From Rhyacophila brunnea (taxonomy: Eukaryota > Arthropoda > Insecta > Trichoptera > Rhyacophilidae), in the NCBI GenBank assembly GCA_022495005.1, contig JAGYXB010000020.1, forward strand, positions 372,001 to 436,000: DNA of 64,000 nt, read 5' to 3'. A program made the position numbers and the translations under genes. This document shows positions 11,639 through 22,984 of this stretch, in pieces (position 1 is the stretch's first letter; each line of letters starts with the position of its first letter). The notes beneath the pieces were generated by a model, which was not told where the DNA came from, did no database searches, and saw only the letters and a list, made by a program, of their open reading frames with translations.

Positions 11639-12382
11639 GTCCGGAAATTTTTACGTATGCAGTTCGCCGTATCACACTTCACGGTGAAATGTTATATCGG
11701 AAATATATTGTTGTATATTAAAGACCCTCCAACCTCTCTGGGTCGTATAGTAATGAGATAAAATTCATGTCTAAATAAAAGACGATTCTAATCGGTTTAC
11801 AGCAGGGGTAGTCAACTTTTTTATACCTACCGCCCACTTTTGTATCTCTATTAATAGTAAAATTTTCTAATCACCCACCGGTTCCACAGTAATGGTGATT
11901 TGTAAAATAGGGAAGTAACTTTACTTTATAATATTTATAAAACAGAGTTGTAGCGAGTTAAAGCATATTATAATAATAATTACTTACCAAATACTTTATG
12001 TCAGACTAAGTTTGCTAAGTTTGGCAGAATAAATCTTCATAAAACAACTTACTGTAGTGTTTTTATAACCTCTACCGCCCACCACGAAAGCTGGAACACC
12101 CACTAGCGGGCGGTAGGGAGCAGATTGACTACCTCTGGTTTACAGGAAGCCAGCGGCAAACAAATTTTGAAAATAGCCGATATACTTGATTATTTATTAG
12201 GATAGATTAGGTTTTTATTCTTGAATTCATGAATTTTGCTAAAATCGGCCATGAAAATTAAATTAATGTTCATATTGAATCTAATAAATTGGAGACCATA
12301 GTATACGGTCATCTCTTTCCGATAAGAAAGCTCACGGCGAACAGTGCCACGGTGAAATGTTTTACGTACAATTGAAATGTAA
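11639..12382 (+). mobile_element. MITE family B, copy 2, interrupted by H2
   Basis: The sequence matches the reference copy at 8650-9064 on both sides of a 335-bp hAT-type insertion. The left part runs to about 11802 and the right part resumes at GTTTACAGGAAGCCAGC. The interruption shows that family B insertion predates H2. Confidence 0.75.
11803..12137. mobile_element. hAT-type non-autonomous element (H2), 335 bp
   Basis: The ends CAGGGGTAGTCAACTT and the inverted ATTGACTACCTCTG form imperfect TIRs, extended by CTACCGCCCA on both sides. Flanks are an exact 8-bp TSD, GTTTACAG (11795-11802 and 12138-12145). The target is MITE family B, whose uninterrupted copies show the empty site. There is no ORF of note. 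Confidence 0.92.
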
Positions 12383-12982
12383 CCACAAAAATCGCGTCTG
12401 GCATATGGCGTTAAATATAACGTTTTTGACATTGCAAGGTTTTGTAGAATTAATTTTCAAAAAATAAGTTCACTGCCTATATTGTGTTTTGGTGTAAATT
12501 TAAGTCGTTTTGTCGATTTTTCTCTACAAGCTTATTCGACATACCTACTGTGATATTTATATTATATCACAAAACAATAAATTATGGTGTAATAGCGCTA
12601 GCCACGAAATACAAAGTAAAATTGATTTCCGGTTTGTTTTTTTTTTTATTTTAATCAATGAGATAGACAACGGTTGGATCTAGGCTCGCGCCCTCTACCC
12701 ATACTCCACCTCACCTCTCCGCCCATATGGATCTGTTTACTTTACATACTCGATATGAATTGTTGGAAGTGTAGTATTAAGTTGTAAGTATATTAAATTT
12801 ACTTCTACTACATTATTATTTCATTCTACATTATGTACCTATCAACAATATAGGTAGACAATATAGACAGTTAAAAAATCTATTCCAAATTCAAAACGCA
12901 TTATTATATAGGTAGACTCATTTTATACAAGATTAAAAAAAAAACAAAAAAAGCCTCATCTTAATAATAATATGCCACCTGT
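12383..12982. other. AT-rich DNA, no gene seen
   Basis: There are only short random-looking frames. A GC-richer patch at 12665-12735 (pyrimidine-rich on +) has no recognised motif. Confidence 0.5.
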
Positions 12983-12990
12983 GTACTATT

Positions 12991-13827
12991 CATGGCCCCC
13001 ACAAGGGGATGCTGACAGGACTCTAGCCTGGGGGGCCGACGTGGGGGGTCGACCAGTTGATTGAGATATACAAACACCACCTTTAATAGGAAAATAAAAT
13101 CTAGCTAAAAAAGGCGCTATTTTACTTTAAAATATTAGCATTTTAATATTATATGTGGCTATGCGATACAATTTGATGACATATTATTATGATTGATAAA
13201 ATTAAATAATAATACACGTGTAGAATTTTATTTTATAATAATGTGTGTTTCCTGATTAATAAAAAAATGACTATTTATCCAATATAACAGCGAATGGTCG
13301 CATGTTACTTGGCTACCATAAAAGGGGATTGCGATCAATGCTTTATAATATGATAGGTATCGATCGCCGACAACTCAATAATCCAAGTGGATTTAGGTTG
13401 AAAAATAGAAAAAATCTCTAAAAGTACACCAAATACCCTTAATTGAGTACCTTGGTATCAAAGTGGGACAAACGCCACCTCCCACTAAATTCATGTTTTA
13501 ATTGATTATAGTAGTGCAAGTGATTCTCTTTTCAAAAAATCCACCTAAAGTGTCAAAAAGCGGTAGTTTTCATAGAGATGTTTGAGTTTAAAGTTGGTAC
13601 CTATGTTATATGAAAAAACGGACACTTTTCACAGATGTTTGTGAGTCTCCTGTAAAATTTTGTAATTGGCTTATGTCCCACTTTGATACTAAGCTACTCA
13701 ATTATACCTTGCAGAACCATGGGGTTCCGCGGAATACCATTTGTAGAACTCTACTTACTGTAGAACACCAAACTGCCATTAACCTTGGTGATAGGTAGGG
13801 GGTCCGCTTCAGGATGTGGGGCCCATG
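12991..13827. mobile_element. hAT-type element (H3) with nested TA-MITE
   Basis: The ends CATGGCCCCCACA and the inverted TGTGGGGCCCATG are flanked by 8-bp repeats GTACTATT (12983-12990) and GTACTATC (13828-13835), seven of eight matching. Related sequence occurs at 14213-14630 and, reversed, at 46818-47175. It shares GCTGACAGG-CTC-AGCCTGGGG near one end and ATCCTGAA-CGG near the other. A separate 261-bp element is nested at 13442-13702. Confidence 0.75.
13442..13702. mobile_element. TA-flanked MITE (mariner-like)
   Basis: Inverted ends of about 28 bp share ATTGAGTA, CTT-GTATCAAAGTGGGAC and lie just inside TA dinucleotides at 13440-13441 and 13703-13704. TA target duplication plus short TIRs fits Tc1/mariner-like MITEs. 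It interrupts the H3 element at a site (ACCCTTAAT) whose counterpart in the 14213-14630 copy is uninterrupted. Confidence 0.7.
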
Positions 13828-14212
13828 GTACTATCCACTCATTTTAAACAAGATTCAAAGTAAAAACGACGTAATCTAACGTGATATTGACGTGACGTAC
13901 ATAATATTCCATCTTCTGTCACTTGCATACAAACTATGTTTATATGACAATTTATTCTCTAATATCAGAAGTGTCCTTTTTTTAAAACGTGTTTTTCTTT
14001 ATTGATTGCCACGAATTTAAAACCCTATCGGAACAACTCTGGTTCCCTGAGAATTTAAATGTATTTTTTTTTTCTACTTACGATAAATTTTCATTCAGTT
14101 TTTTTTTTCCGATTAGATCTAAGAATAATAATTATTGCTTATCTGACAAAATTGCATATGAAGTGGGCAAGGTAAACAGACACACCAATATTCAATTATA
14201 TCGAAGTGATTG

Positions 14213-14630
14213 GACAATGACCTCCACAAGAGGGGGCTGACAGGGCTCCAGCCTGGGGGCCCGGCGTGGCGGGTCGACCTGATAAGTGAAATAAACAGAC
14301 ATCACAAATTTGCTCTAATAGGAAATAGCGGCGCTGTTTTACTTGAAGAGTATAAAATTTCTTAAATGTTTAGTTGTGTGATGCATTTTACTCGAAGACT
14401 ATTAACACTTTAAAATATCTAGCTGTGTGATGCAGTTTTTGATTATTCCATTAATATTCAAGTGGATTTATTCAACAATACATAAAAAACGCTAAAAATA
14501 CACCGAATACCCTTAATTTTACCTGAAACAACATTTAGAAAATGATTCTGTATAATATAGCCTTCAACTGCCTTTAACTCCAGCGATGGGTGGGGGGGCG
14601 CCATAGATACTGGCTGTGGGAGAAATACCT
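14213..14630 (+). repeat. Second copy of the H3 family
   Basis: Blocks shared with 12991-13827 include CCACAAG, GGGCTGACAGG, AGCCTGGGGG, GGGTCGACC, TAATAGGAAA, AATACCCTTAAT and GATGGGTGGGGGGGCGCC-like sequence near the right end. No clear TSD was found, so ends are approximate. Confidence 0.6.
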
Positions 14631-14861
14631 ATATTATATTACAGTGGCGAAAGGCTACTACAATGTGTAGATAGTGTTTGTTAGTTTTTCAAATTCAAAT
14701 AACGACTGCATAATCCAAGCCATAGTAGATAATAGTTAAAAAATATTCGTAGGTATATCTATCTATAAAATATCTAAAATTATACCATTAAACCGTACAC
14801 AATTTTAGATACCTATTCCATAGATAGAAGAATATTTTTATCGATTATCGTTTGGTTAGGC

Positions 14862-15699
14862 CAGGGGTCGGCAAACTTTTGGACCAAAGGAGCCAAATAT
14901 GAGTGGCACAACGGTTAAAAAAAAATTCGAGAGCCATACGTATATTTTTATAAATATGATTTATTTAAATGAATTAATTACATTTTATAAGTGTTTATTT
15001 ATTAAGCGAAGAAGATTTCTCGAATAAAACTAACGTAAATATATGTTTTTATTGTTGAAATTATAAATATAATTTTTACAGAATATGAATTACATACAAT
15101 TTTCACGCATTCCTTAAAACTAATGTGAACAATGACCTACCTTCTTTGCATTTCTTTGGAGAGTTGCTGTATGTTTGGTATGTAACTTGTAGTTTTTAAT
15201 TTCAGGCGCGACTCCAAATTTTCATCGGTTATTTGGCTTCTCTAAATGCTATTTATATTGTTCATGTTTGAAAATGATTGTTCACTTACTTATTATATAA
15301 ACTCGAATATGAGTTAGGAAAGCTATTCTATGTATTAAAATCTTAGTATCTTACGTCGATCTTTTAGAGCGCTGCACTTGTGTTGTGAAATTAAATTGCA
15401 TTTTTCTCTCTCCAAATCCTCAATTTTGGTGGCAAAACCTACAAATTTGGAGCTCCATAACTCTTTGCTTGTTAAATCCACCAATAAAATTGTATTTCAA
15501 AAGTGCTCGTGTCCAAAACAACAACAATCACACCTTTCTACATCAACCATCACGGAAAAAAATTAGTCTCGCGATAATGTCATTATAAATAATATAATAA
15601 GTGTACAAATCCATTGGAAATTGGGAATTTGGCAAAGAGCCGCACGCCAATACCCAAAGAACCGCATGTGGCTCGCGAGCCGTGGTTTGCCGGACCCTG
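14862..15699. mobile_element. hAT-type element (H4), 838 bp
   Basis: The ends CAGGGGTCGGCAAACTTTTG and the inverted ...GGTTTGCCGGACCCTG are typical hAT termini. Flanks GGTTAGGC (14854-14861) and GGTAAGGC (15700-15707) match at seven of eight positions. The same family, in reverse orientation, occurs at 28359-29048. Internal blocks such as TTTGGTGGC-AAACCTACAAATTT are shared. No transposase frame is present. Confidence 0.88.
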
Positions 15700-15707
15700 G
15701 GTAAGGC

Positions 15708-16351
15708 AATGGATTTAAAAAAAAAACTAACCAACACCATCTGTAATAATAATGTGTTCTTAAATCAACGAAAACAAATAAGTATGACTGAAAAGGTGTG
15801 CACTATTTTAGTTGGGTTGCCCATAGCATATATAAACCATTAGAATTTGGTTCAGGCAGGGTTTAATTAAATTATAAAAACTAACCAGCACTATCTGCAA
15901 ATTGTATTTTTAGTTCAATGAAAACTAATAAGTATTGCTGACAAAGTTTAGTGTGCATTATTTATGTCGAATCTTAACAGCCTACCTCGACCCCTCGACA
16001 CTGTTATATTATTATTCCATTATTATGTAATATGAAAACCAAAATTTGAATTCTCTACTATACCAATGTTAATTTTCACTAAATAGGAAATCTCATATCA
16101 CACCACATTTGACACACCATGTGGCAGAGGTCAGAGCTGCTATAAATATAGTATAGTTTATTTTGATGTGTCATATAAAAGTACGTAATACCTATATCTA
16201 TCAAAAGTGGGTAGGTAATATATTATATACCTACTAGGTATATAATATAATTATCTACGACGCCCACGTTTTTTTACATTTCTATTTGGAAATCGACCAT
16301 GAATAATCTATCGGTGAAGGTTTCAGATTGATAATTCGTCATTAACGGCCC
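15708..16351. other. AT-rich DNA with a short palindrome
   Basis: No gene is seen. A near-perfect palindrome centred near 16232 (TATTATATACCT-ACT-AGGTATATAATA) could form a hairpin. No known role can be assigned. Confidence 0.4.
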
Positions 16352-17690
16352 ACGTGCTCGTCGTAGGTCAAAATTGAGTTTTTATTGTATTTTCAAACCA
16401 TGATCCTGGACACTCCTTAAACGTTGTAGATAATCTATTTATATAATTTTGAAGCCTTATTATCCTTTATAGTTATTTTAAACATTTGATGACTGCATAA
16501 AGTATTTTTGTTACATAAAATAGTATTCTTTTAAACCTCTCGCTCTAATGTTTTAGAATATAGTCATATTTCGGTACATAACTGTGCAGTGGTGTTAAGA
16601 TTTTTTACATTTATACATTATAGTATATATGAAATAAGACCATGTACGAACAAGAAAGACTTTTTCTTTAATTTCTTTTATTTAATTTTTGTGAATCTGG
16701 GGTTCTATCAACACCCGAGCTAGTCACGGAACCCTGGATATCTCACTGTCATACCTCCTCTTCTCAACTTCGACGTTCCGCAAACATGAACCACTGAACC
16801 TCTGTAGGAAATGTAGGAAACAGTTGGCGCGATATCACAAGACGACGTTAATTGGCGAGCAGCCTTAGTTCCGAGGAGAGTTTGTTAAATAACTTTACAT
16901 GCATGGGTGGTGTGAATTACATATTGAAGTGTTGAAAATTGATCCCTTTACTATTTTATTAAACCGTACTGTTTTTTTTGTACCGTTTAAAAAAAAATAA
17001 AAAAAAATCGGTTAGGTACATGTTCAAACACGCGCGTTAACATGATTTTACTCCCTACTTTAATTATAGTTTGTCAATTTATGGCTACGGCCGTATATTG
17101 TAGCTTAACCACTAGGGAATGATAAAAGAAATGGCGTATTTCAAAAAAACACTACCTTATTCTTAGGTCAATAATTATTATAAAGCAATCATTATTCATA
17201 AGATGTTTATCACACTTGAATGGAAAAAGACATGACTTATAATAAGTATCTTTAGAATTATCTTCAAATGTGTTAATCTTGCCGATTTTTTGAATAATAA
17301 AATGCCTAATTCTTGTCAAATTTGGGATCGCAGAGATTATCAATATAATTTTTTATCGTGAATATTTTACAAAAATTATCTCGTAATAAATTATACTAAT
17401 GGTTTTATAAATGCGTTTAAAAATTAATAAATGTAAAAAATCTTAACACCACTGCACAGTTATGTACCGAAATATGACTATATTCTAAAACATTAGAGCG
17501 AGAGGTTTAAAAGAATACTATTTTATGTAACAAAAATACTTTATGCAGTCATCAAATGTTTAAAATAACTATAAAGGATAATAAGGCTTCAAAATTATAT
17601 AAATAGATTATCTACAACGTTTAAGGAGTGTCCAGGATCATGGTTTTAAAATACTATAAAAACTCAATTTTGACCTTCGACGAGCATGTC
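16352..17690. mobile_element. Element with two 262-bp inverted arms
   Basis: The left arm 16352-16613 and right arm 17429-17690 are inverted copies of equal length that differ at only a few positions (for example GTAGGTC against GAAGGTC). They carry ATCCTGGACACTCC, CTCTCGCTCTAATG and CAGTGGTGTTAAG. The 815-bp spacer has no convincing ORF. Long near-identical TIRs around a non-coding core fit a non-autonomous DNA transposon or a recent inverted duplication. No TSD was recognised. Confidence 0.75.
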
Positions 17691-17789
17691 CCCCCTTTTT
17701 TAAAAATTAGAGTGTTGTTTTGAAAGAAGGCTGTTCAAGGACAAATTATTTAGGTAGGTACCCAAATGGAATATGACTTGTTCTTATTC

Positions 17790-18200
17790 TTCATCAGGAT
17801 CTCATGCCTGAAGATAATGACCCGGATGATTTGGCCATCGAACAGCCTGTGAACGGGTTGGCCCTACTCCTTTCTGCATTCTTCCACACGCGAGATCTGG
17901 AGACCCGTGGCACTACTCATAAATTGGTACAACTATCTGGGGCATCCAATGCTTGCTTTAATATTCAGATGCGGCATGTCTGAGAGACATGGCAGCGCTG
18001 ACGACACAAAGGACACTAATAATAATTATGATCATTAAGCCACGTGCATACGATAACCAGTGTTGTGGATGCGACAGCTCGCAGTAACTCGTAGTTGATC
18101 ACCTTTAGTTATACCTGTAAACCGGATATTTGTAACTAGATTCAAAATGTGAAGTATCTGGGTACGGGGAATGTACATTGAATGTAGCTACTATGATTTT
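17790..18200 (+). repeat. Dispersed repeat family C, copy 1 (part coding-like)
   Basis: Blocks match 43136-43690 in order: GGCACT-CTCAT-AATTGGTACAAC, GGGGCATCCAATG, ATGCGGCATGT, AATAATTATGA, then GTGGATGCGACAG-like sequence and TCTGGGTACGGGGAATGTA. A frame from about 17790 reads acidic PEDNDPDDLAIEQPVNGLA without a stop until 17982. That could be a relic of a coding region; I do not recognise it. Confidence 0.5.
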
Positions 18201-18336
18201 GTTAACCTCGACCCCTAATAAAAAAATATTATAGATTTTTTCAAAATAGACCCCTCCCTACAATTTTTCTGTTTGCGCACCTGATCCTGTACAGTGTGGA
18301 CAGATCCTGTACAGACTGTAGAGTATACAACAGTAG

Positions 18337-19027
18337 TAGGAAATCCAATCCCGAGCCAAAATTCTGATCCCGGGATTTCGGGATTACAATTTGACAATCC
18401 CGGGACTGGTCTTGGGATTGGCATTTTTTCCATAGTTTATACAATTTTTTTATATTTAAAAATAACATTGATAAATCGGTCAAAAATAAATCTAGTATAA
18501 TTTATACTATTTAAGACATTTTTATTGTTAATATTGTGTACGTTCAATCTTGAAAATACATACGTTTGATGGAGTAAATATATTGTAATATAAATAATAA
18601 TGTGAATTTAATATGAGATTGCTGTTTCTGATAGTAATGAATGGGTTAGCGAGATTTAAAATAGTAAAGCAAAAGGCATTTCCGCTTCATAAATCTAATT
18701 ACTCAGCCAAATATTAAACTGCCGTAAAACGTATGAGATCATGGCGGAATTACTTTGTTAAAAGTGCGAAGCTTTGTTTTTTTCCAATCATTCTCATTTT
18801 TATTAATTTATGTGAAAAAATAAAATGAACAATGAAAATGGCAACTTACATAATATGGGTATAAATCAAACTTCATTCAAACTCAGTTTATTTCTAATTT
18901 AGTTGTTTGTTATTAAAAGTATTTTTTCTGTTATATTTTCGTTTTTATTTTATTTTCCATAAAAATAAATCCCTCAAATCCCAAAATCAAAAATCAAAAG
19001 CTCGGGATCCCGGGATTGGAATCCCTA
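18337..19027. mobile_element. hAT-like element (H5), 691 bp
   Basis: The ends TAGGAAATCCAATCCCGAG and the inverted CCCGGGATTGGAATCCCTA are flanked by AACAGTAG (18329-18336) and ATCAGTAG (19028-19035), seven of eight matching. Sub-terminal regions are rich in TCCCGGGAT words. No ORF. TAG-starting TIRs with 8-bp TSDs place it with hAT-like elements and near H13. Confidence 0.8.
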
Positions 19028-19059
19028 ATCAGTAGCATCAATATAGCAGTTTATAGTAA

Positions 19060-19180
19060 AAAATATCTGGGTATGAGGAATGTATCCAAAATTGCGGTAT
19101 CCTCCGGTTCAAGCGGTGAGAAGCTATAAGTAGTCGTAGGCGGAGTAAATGTGGAAATCAGTCGCACTTGCTAGGTTTTC
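19060..19180 (+). repeat. Fragment of dispersed repeat family C
   Basis: ATCTGGGTATGAGGAATGTAT, GCGGTGAGAAGCTATAAGTAGT and GTAAATGTGGAA-TCAGTCG match the distal part of the copies at 43490-43690 and 61364-61645. Confidence 0.55.
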
Positions 19181-20299
19181 TTAGCCTAACCCTCTCGCCG
19201 CTTTAAAAATCGATAAAAAATTATGAATATTTCTTTCAAAATAACCCATAGTACCTATTATTAATATTATGGTACTGTGCGCCTTATACATACGTATTGA
19301 CGTCTACGTCATGGCGCTGTATGCGATTACAGTACTATGCCATGCGCTTTTTGCATGCTGGTAAATTGCAATGGGCTTAGTTCCAAAAACGACCGCGGTG
19401 ACGTATGTCTCTCGATATAGACGCCGCAGTCTAGATCAGATTGGCCACTTCGTTTCATCACAAAATACATATTATTATTTTGATTACAAGGATCGAATTA
19501 ATTTACTTTTGAAAATTTGTTAATGCATTCCTAAATAATGTCACAACTCTCAAATGGATACATAAATATAAATTGAGTAAAAGAAGTCCTGAAATAACAT
19601 AGGTACCAAGTTTTTCGTTTGTTTTAATTATCAATTTATTTAAAATTGACTCACATGGACGAGACCATTTTCTGTGAACTACTGGCGTAGGTGTGTTTGT
19701 TGTTGAGCGTTGGAAACACTAATGTAGACCCTCTACCTACAGTCCTGTGATGTGCACACAGGGCCGCGCCAAGCGGGGGTATTGCATGTGCTCACCACGC
19801 AGGCGGCAAGTATCTCGGGACTAAATTCCATGAAAACTATCGAAAATAATTCTTATGTCGAAAATTATATAAATATGTCGCGTACCATGAAGGACTGCAC
19901 TCATCAAATGGTGGCAAATTGAAGTATTAACAGTAAAATATGTTTTTTATTAAAACATAATAATAATTCTGTTTAGGATGCATCGTGGTGTATACGATAA
20001 TCATTTTCTTAAAATGACAATATAGCAGGTCAATCAATATCATACCATAATAGACAGAAAAGGTTCTATAAAATATATTTGTATATGGCAAAGGGAACCA
20101 CGAAATGAACTGAGTCGTAAAGCTATAAAAATGTGAATTTTTCGCGTTCTTTTTGATGGATATTACAAAAATCGACAGGCGCATTTTCGTTAATAGGTAA
20201 GTACTATTAAACATATTATTATAATATACTATTTAATAATTAACTAAATACGAGATACCTAATAAATAATTTTTAACTCTTTCATTTCTGTTATTAATA

Positions 20300-20693
20300 T
20301 ATCGACTGTGTTTAAGAAAAAGGGCGTAACCCTCGATTTTTTAAAAAAGTGCTTTTATTAGATATTATTACAACAAAATACACGTTCTGTAACAAGGAAG
20401 TAAGCCGAAAATGCCAATTTATTATCTAAATTCAGGTTTTAATTGAGCTTTAATTAAGTTTTAATTTAAGGAAACAAGCATTTACCCTTAATTTTATTAA
20501 TTTTCTGTAATAACTTCTTTAATTATTAGTAGATCGAAAAGATATTACACCAAATCATCAATCATCATGCACCCAATGTATATGCTTAATTTTTTAATTA
20601 TTATTAAACCAAAACCACTCAAAAAACGTTATTTGCCTTTCCTGTAAAAAAAATTCTGTGTGGGTTACTCCCTTTTTCCTAAACACGGTCGAT
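20300..20693. mobile_element. MITE with ~35-bp TIRs
   Basis: Inverted ends share TATCGAC-GTGTTTA-GAAAAAGGG-GTAACCC at 20300-20333 and 20660-20693, and lie in TA-rich flanks. The interior is AT-rich and non-coding. It sits next to the SINE within H6. Confidence 0.7.
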
Positions 20694-20699
20694 ATATAT

Positions 20700-20930
20700 A
20701 TACACATTTTTTCGGACCATGTCCGATCCTAATATGATCATATGGGGCTCCACAGAGTGGAGGTTTGTATTAACAGATTTTGTTTTAACGGGAAATGGAT
20801 GTCAGCCACTTGCTCAACCTATTAGGTCCATACTCTGACTCCTACACAAATTGAAAAACAATACGAGTATGTATACTTTCCATACCCAGGATTCGAACCT
20901 GGGACCCACGACGCTATTACATTTTGTATG
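20700..20930 (-). mobile_element. tRNA-derived SINE, family 2
   Basis: On the - strand a polymerase III B box, GGTTCGAATCC, lies within GTGGGTCCCAG...CTGGGTATGG (near 20885-20912), as in the T arm of a tRNA. It is followed by a 150-bp unrelated tail. Part of the tail (GACCATGTCC-ATCCTAATA-GATC) recurs at 52865-52945. A ~25-bp direct repeat (TTTCATTTCTGTTAT...) at about 20278-20300 and 20937-20960 flanks the SINE plus adjacent MITE and may be its target duplication. Confidence 0.65.
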
Positions 20931-21346
20931 TAACTTTTTCATTTCTGTTATATTATTATAATATATTTATTTTAGGGGCTCACAATTTTTGATAGACACC
21001 CGGGCGGCAACCACCCTTGACGCGACCCTGTGTGCATCTTAATAATAAGGAATAAGGAAATTCTCGTTATAATATTCCTCGCAAGACAAAATGATTATCA
21101 CTCATTTTGAAACCTTTAAATGAGGCCACACACAAAATTCTTCTACTAATAAATAATTATGTTGAAATTTTTACCTTAATTTAACAGTGGTTTTGAATAT
21201 TTTACCAATTAAGAAGCAATGTTCAGTAATTTTTGCACAGATTAATATATTAACTAATATTATAAAATGTTATTTAATTCGTGTTCTGTATTATTACTAG
21301 TATTAAAACTTTGTATAAGCGAGTATCGATACACCGTAGAGTCCGC

Positions 21347-21976
21347 TAGCGATTCCCAAACTTTTTTAAGCCACGCCACTGTAACACGCCACGACAATTA
21401 TAAAATTTTCGTGGCACACTGGTGTGACGATACTTCAGTGAAACGGCAAATAATAATTGTCAACTATAGGCGCGACGAAATTTTGGACTCGCTGGCATTC
21501 GGAGAGCGAACGTCGAGGTGTGAATACATAAATTTGTTTCGTGATGGCGACGTGGGTATTAATTCTTAAATTGTATAAAGATGACTAAAAATGTTACCCA
21601 TTTACTAGAAAAAGAAAACATGTCAATGAATATATTATTATTGTTACTAATGGAACAATAAACAGAACATTAAATGGGCGCATGTTGGATTTATATGAAA
21701 AATTATATTTCGTTCGGCCCGATTTCATTTGTACCCGCGACCCGCAATCCGCGCATCGCCTAGCAACGGTCTTTTTAGACCATGCCTCAACTGAGGTGCC
21801 TTAATAGGTACTGCCCTGTTAAAAAGACATTGTTTTTGGTTTGAGTGAAATGAATGATAGTATTATTTTTATTACCTATGTCCAACTATAGATTTTCTTT
21901 GAAAAAAATTAGTGGTATCCAACGCCCTACCGATATTTTAATGTGCTCTAGGGTACAAAAAGATTGGGAACCCCAA
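21347..21976. repeat. Degenerate hAT-like unit holding dispersed repeat family D
   Basis: The ends GATTCCCAAACTTTTTT and the inverted AAAAAGATTGGGAA look like common hAT termini, but no matching 8-bp flanks were found. The core 21400-21800 is shared with 26270-26645 and, reversed, with 2435-2800. Shared words include GTGAAACGGCAAAT, AAAGATGACTAAAAA, GAAAAAGAAAACATG and CGCATGTTGGATTT. Confidence 0.5.
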
Positions 21977-22406
21977 TTTAGACTGTCCAAATGGACACTG
22001 TATATTTAAAGATTATGTCAAAACAATTGAATAATTTTACATAATATAAGAGAAAATGTAGCTTAAAACATGGGTTTTCATTTTTTTTAAAACACTATCT
22101 TTTTACTTAGCAGGGTAGTATTTATAGCATACCTACATTATTATTATTATCAGCATTTTTCTTGAAAAAATCACTCTACCTCGTCATAACCCTCCTGTGA
22201 TCACTCAGAACATGCACTGTGAAGGTCTGGATCAGCCTTCTCCTGGACAAGTTCTCCACCTTTCCCTGTGCAGGCATGCCCGTATGGGGAGGGGGGGGGG
22301 TTTAAACTATATGATATAATTGTATTTATAATTTACATACCTACCTATTTTACCTACATATTATACCTACCTTTGTCTTGTTTTCCAGTGATTTTTATTA
22401 CATATT

Positions 22407-22864
22407 TAACAACGTTTTTATTAGGTCGTATTCTTATTTGTCCGGTGGTTTTGTATCTGGTTAAAATCTTGCAATCTATTTTTAACTAACTTCCCGACTA
22501 GTTAGACATTTGAAACTTTTAGAATATATCAGAACACGAAGCCAATGTATTTTTTTAAATACTTTTAGCCATCTTTAAGTAGAATTGAATTCATTTTCAG
22601 TTAATTCTGTTTTGTATGAAAAGTTATTTCGGAAGAAATCCGTAATCCAATCCACTATTATTGGTTGCTAGGGATATGGGGTCCTAGCAACTAAATTATT
22701 AATATATACGTGCGTTACTATGGAAATCAATATGAAATGTCAAAATGACATTTCAGTATTATTTCTATCAGGTACAAATTTTTTGATCGTTTAAGCTAGT
22801 CAATTCAATGATTCAACAGAAACTTTAAAAACGTTGTATATAAAAATTTCTTTTTATCTTGTAA
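22407..22864 (+). mobile_element. MITE family A, copy 2
   Basis: The copy runs from TTAACAACGTTTTTATTAGG to TCTTTTTATCTTGTAA and matches the other copies throughout. It includes TTGTCCGGTGGTT, ACTTCCCGACTAG, AGACATTTGAAAC and GTTGCTAGG. No coding capacity. Confidence 0.8.
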
Positions 22865-22892
22865 TTATTTATGTTTTATTTAGAAATGAATT

Positions 22893-22980
22893 TGATCTCA
22901 ACGCTATACGGCCATTTGTTTCAGGTACAATAGCTCACAGTGAACTATGAGAACTGTATACGCACAATTTACATGTAACC
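22893..22980 (+). repeat. Diverged end of MITE family B beside a family A copy
   Basis: CGCTATACGGCCAT, GCTCACAGTGAACT and CAATTTACATGTAACC match the right end of family B. Its position just after a family A copy mirrors the arrangement at 2017-2305. Confidence 0.5.
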
Positions 22981-22984
22981 GGGC

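Larger units (their letters stand above)
19759..21030. mobile_element. hAT-type element (H6) with nested SINE and MITE
   Basis: The ends CAGGGCCGCGCCAAGCGGGG and the inverted ...TTGACGCGACCCTG, with GGCGGCAA motifs inside both, are flanked by TGTGCACA (19751-19758) and TGTGCATC (21031-21038), six of eight matching. It contains a 394-bp TIR element (20300-20693) and a tRNA-derived SINE (20700-20930). A relative occurs at 49530-50211. No transposase. Confidence 0.7.

Noticed and set aside
20880..20915. A functional tRNA gene at the GGTTCGAATCC box
   Set aside because: No complete cloverleaf; the box is followed by a SINE tail shared with another copy.
21339..21984. A bounded hAT insertion at GATTCCCAAAC...TTGGGAACC
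   Set aside because: The ends look right, but the 8-bp flanks (GAGTCCGC and the sequence after 21976) do not match, so only a degenerate unit is reported.
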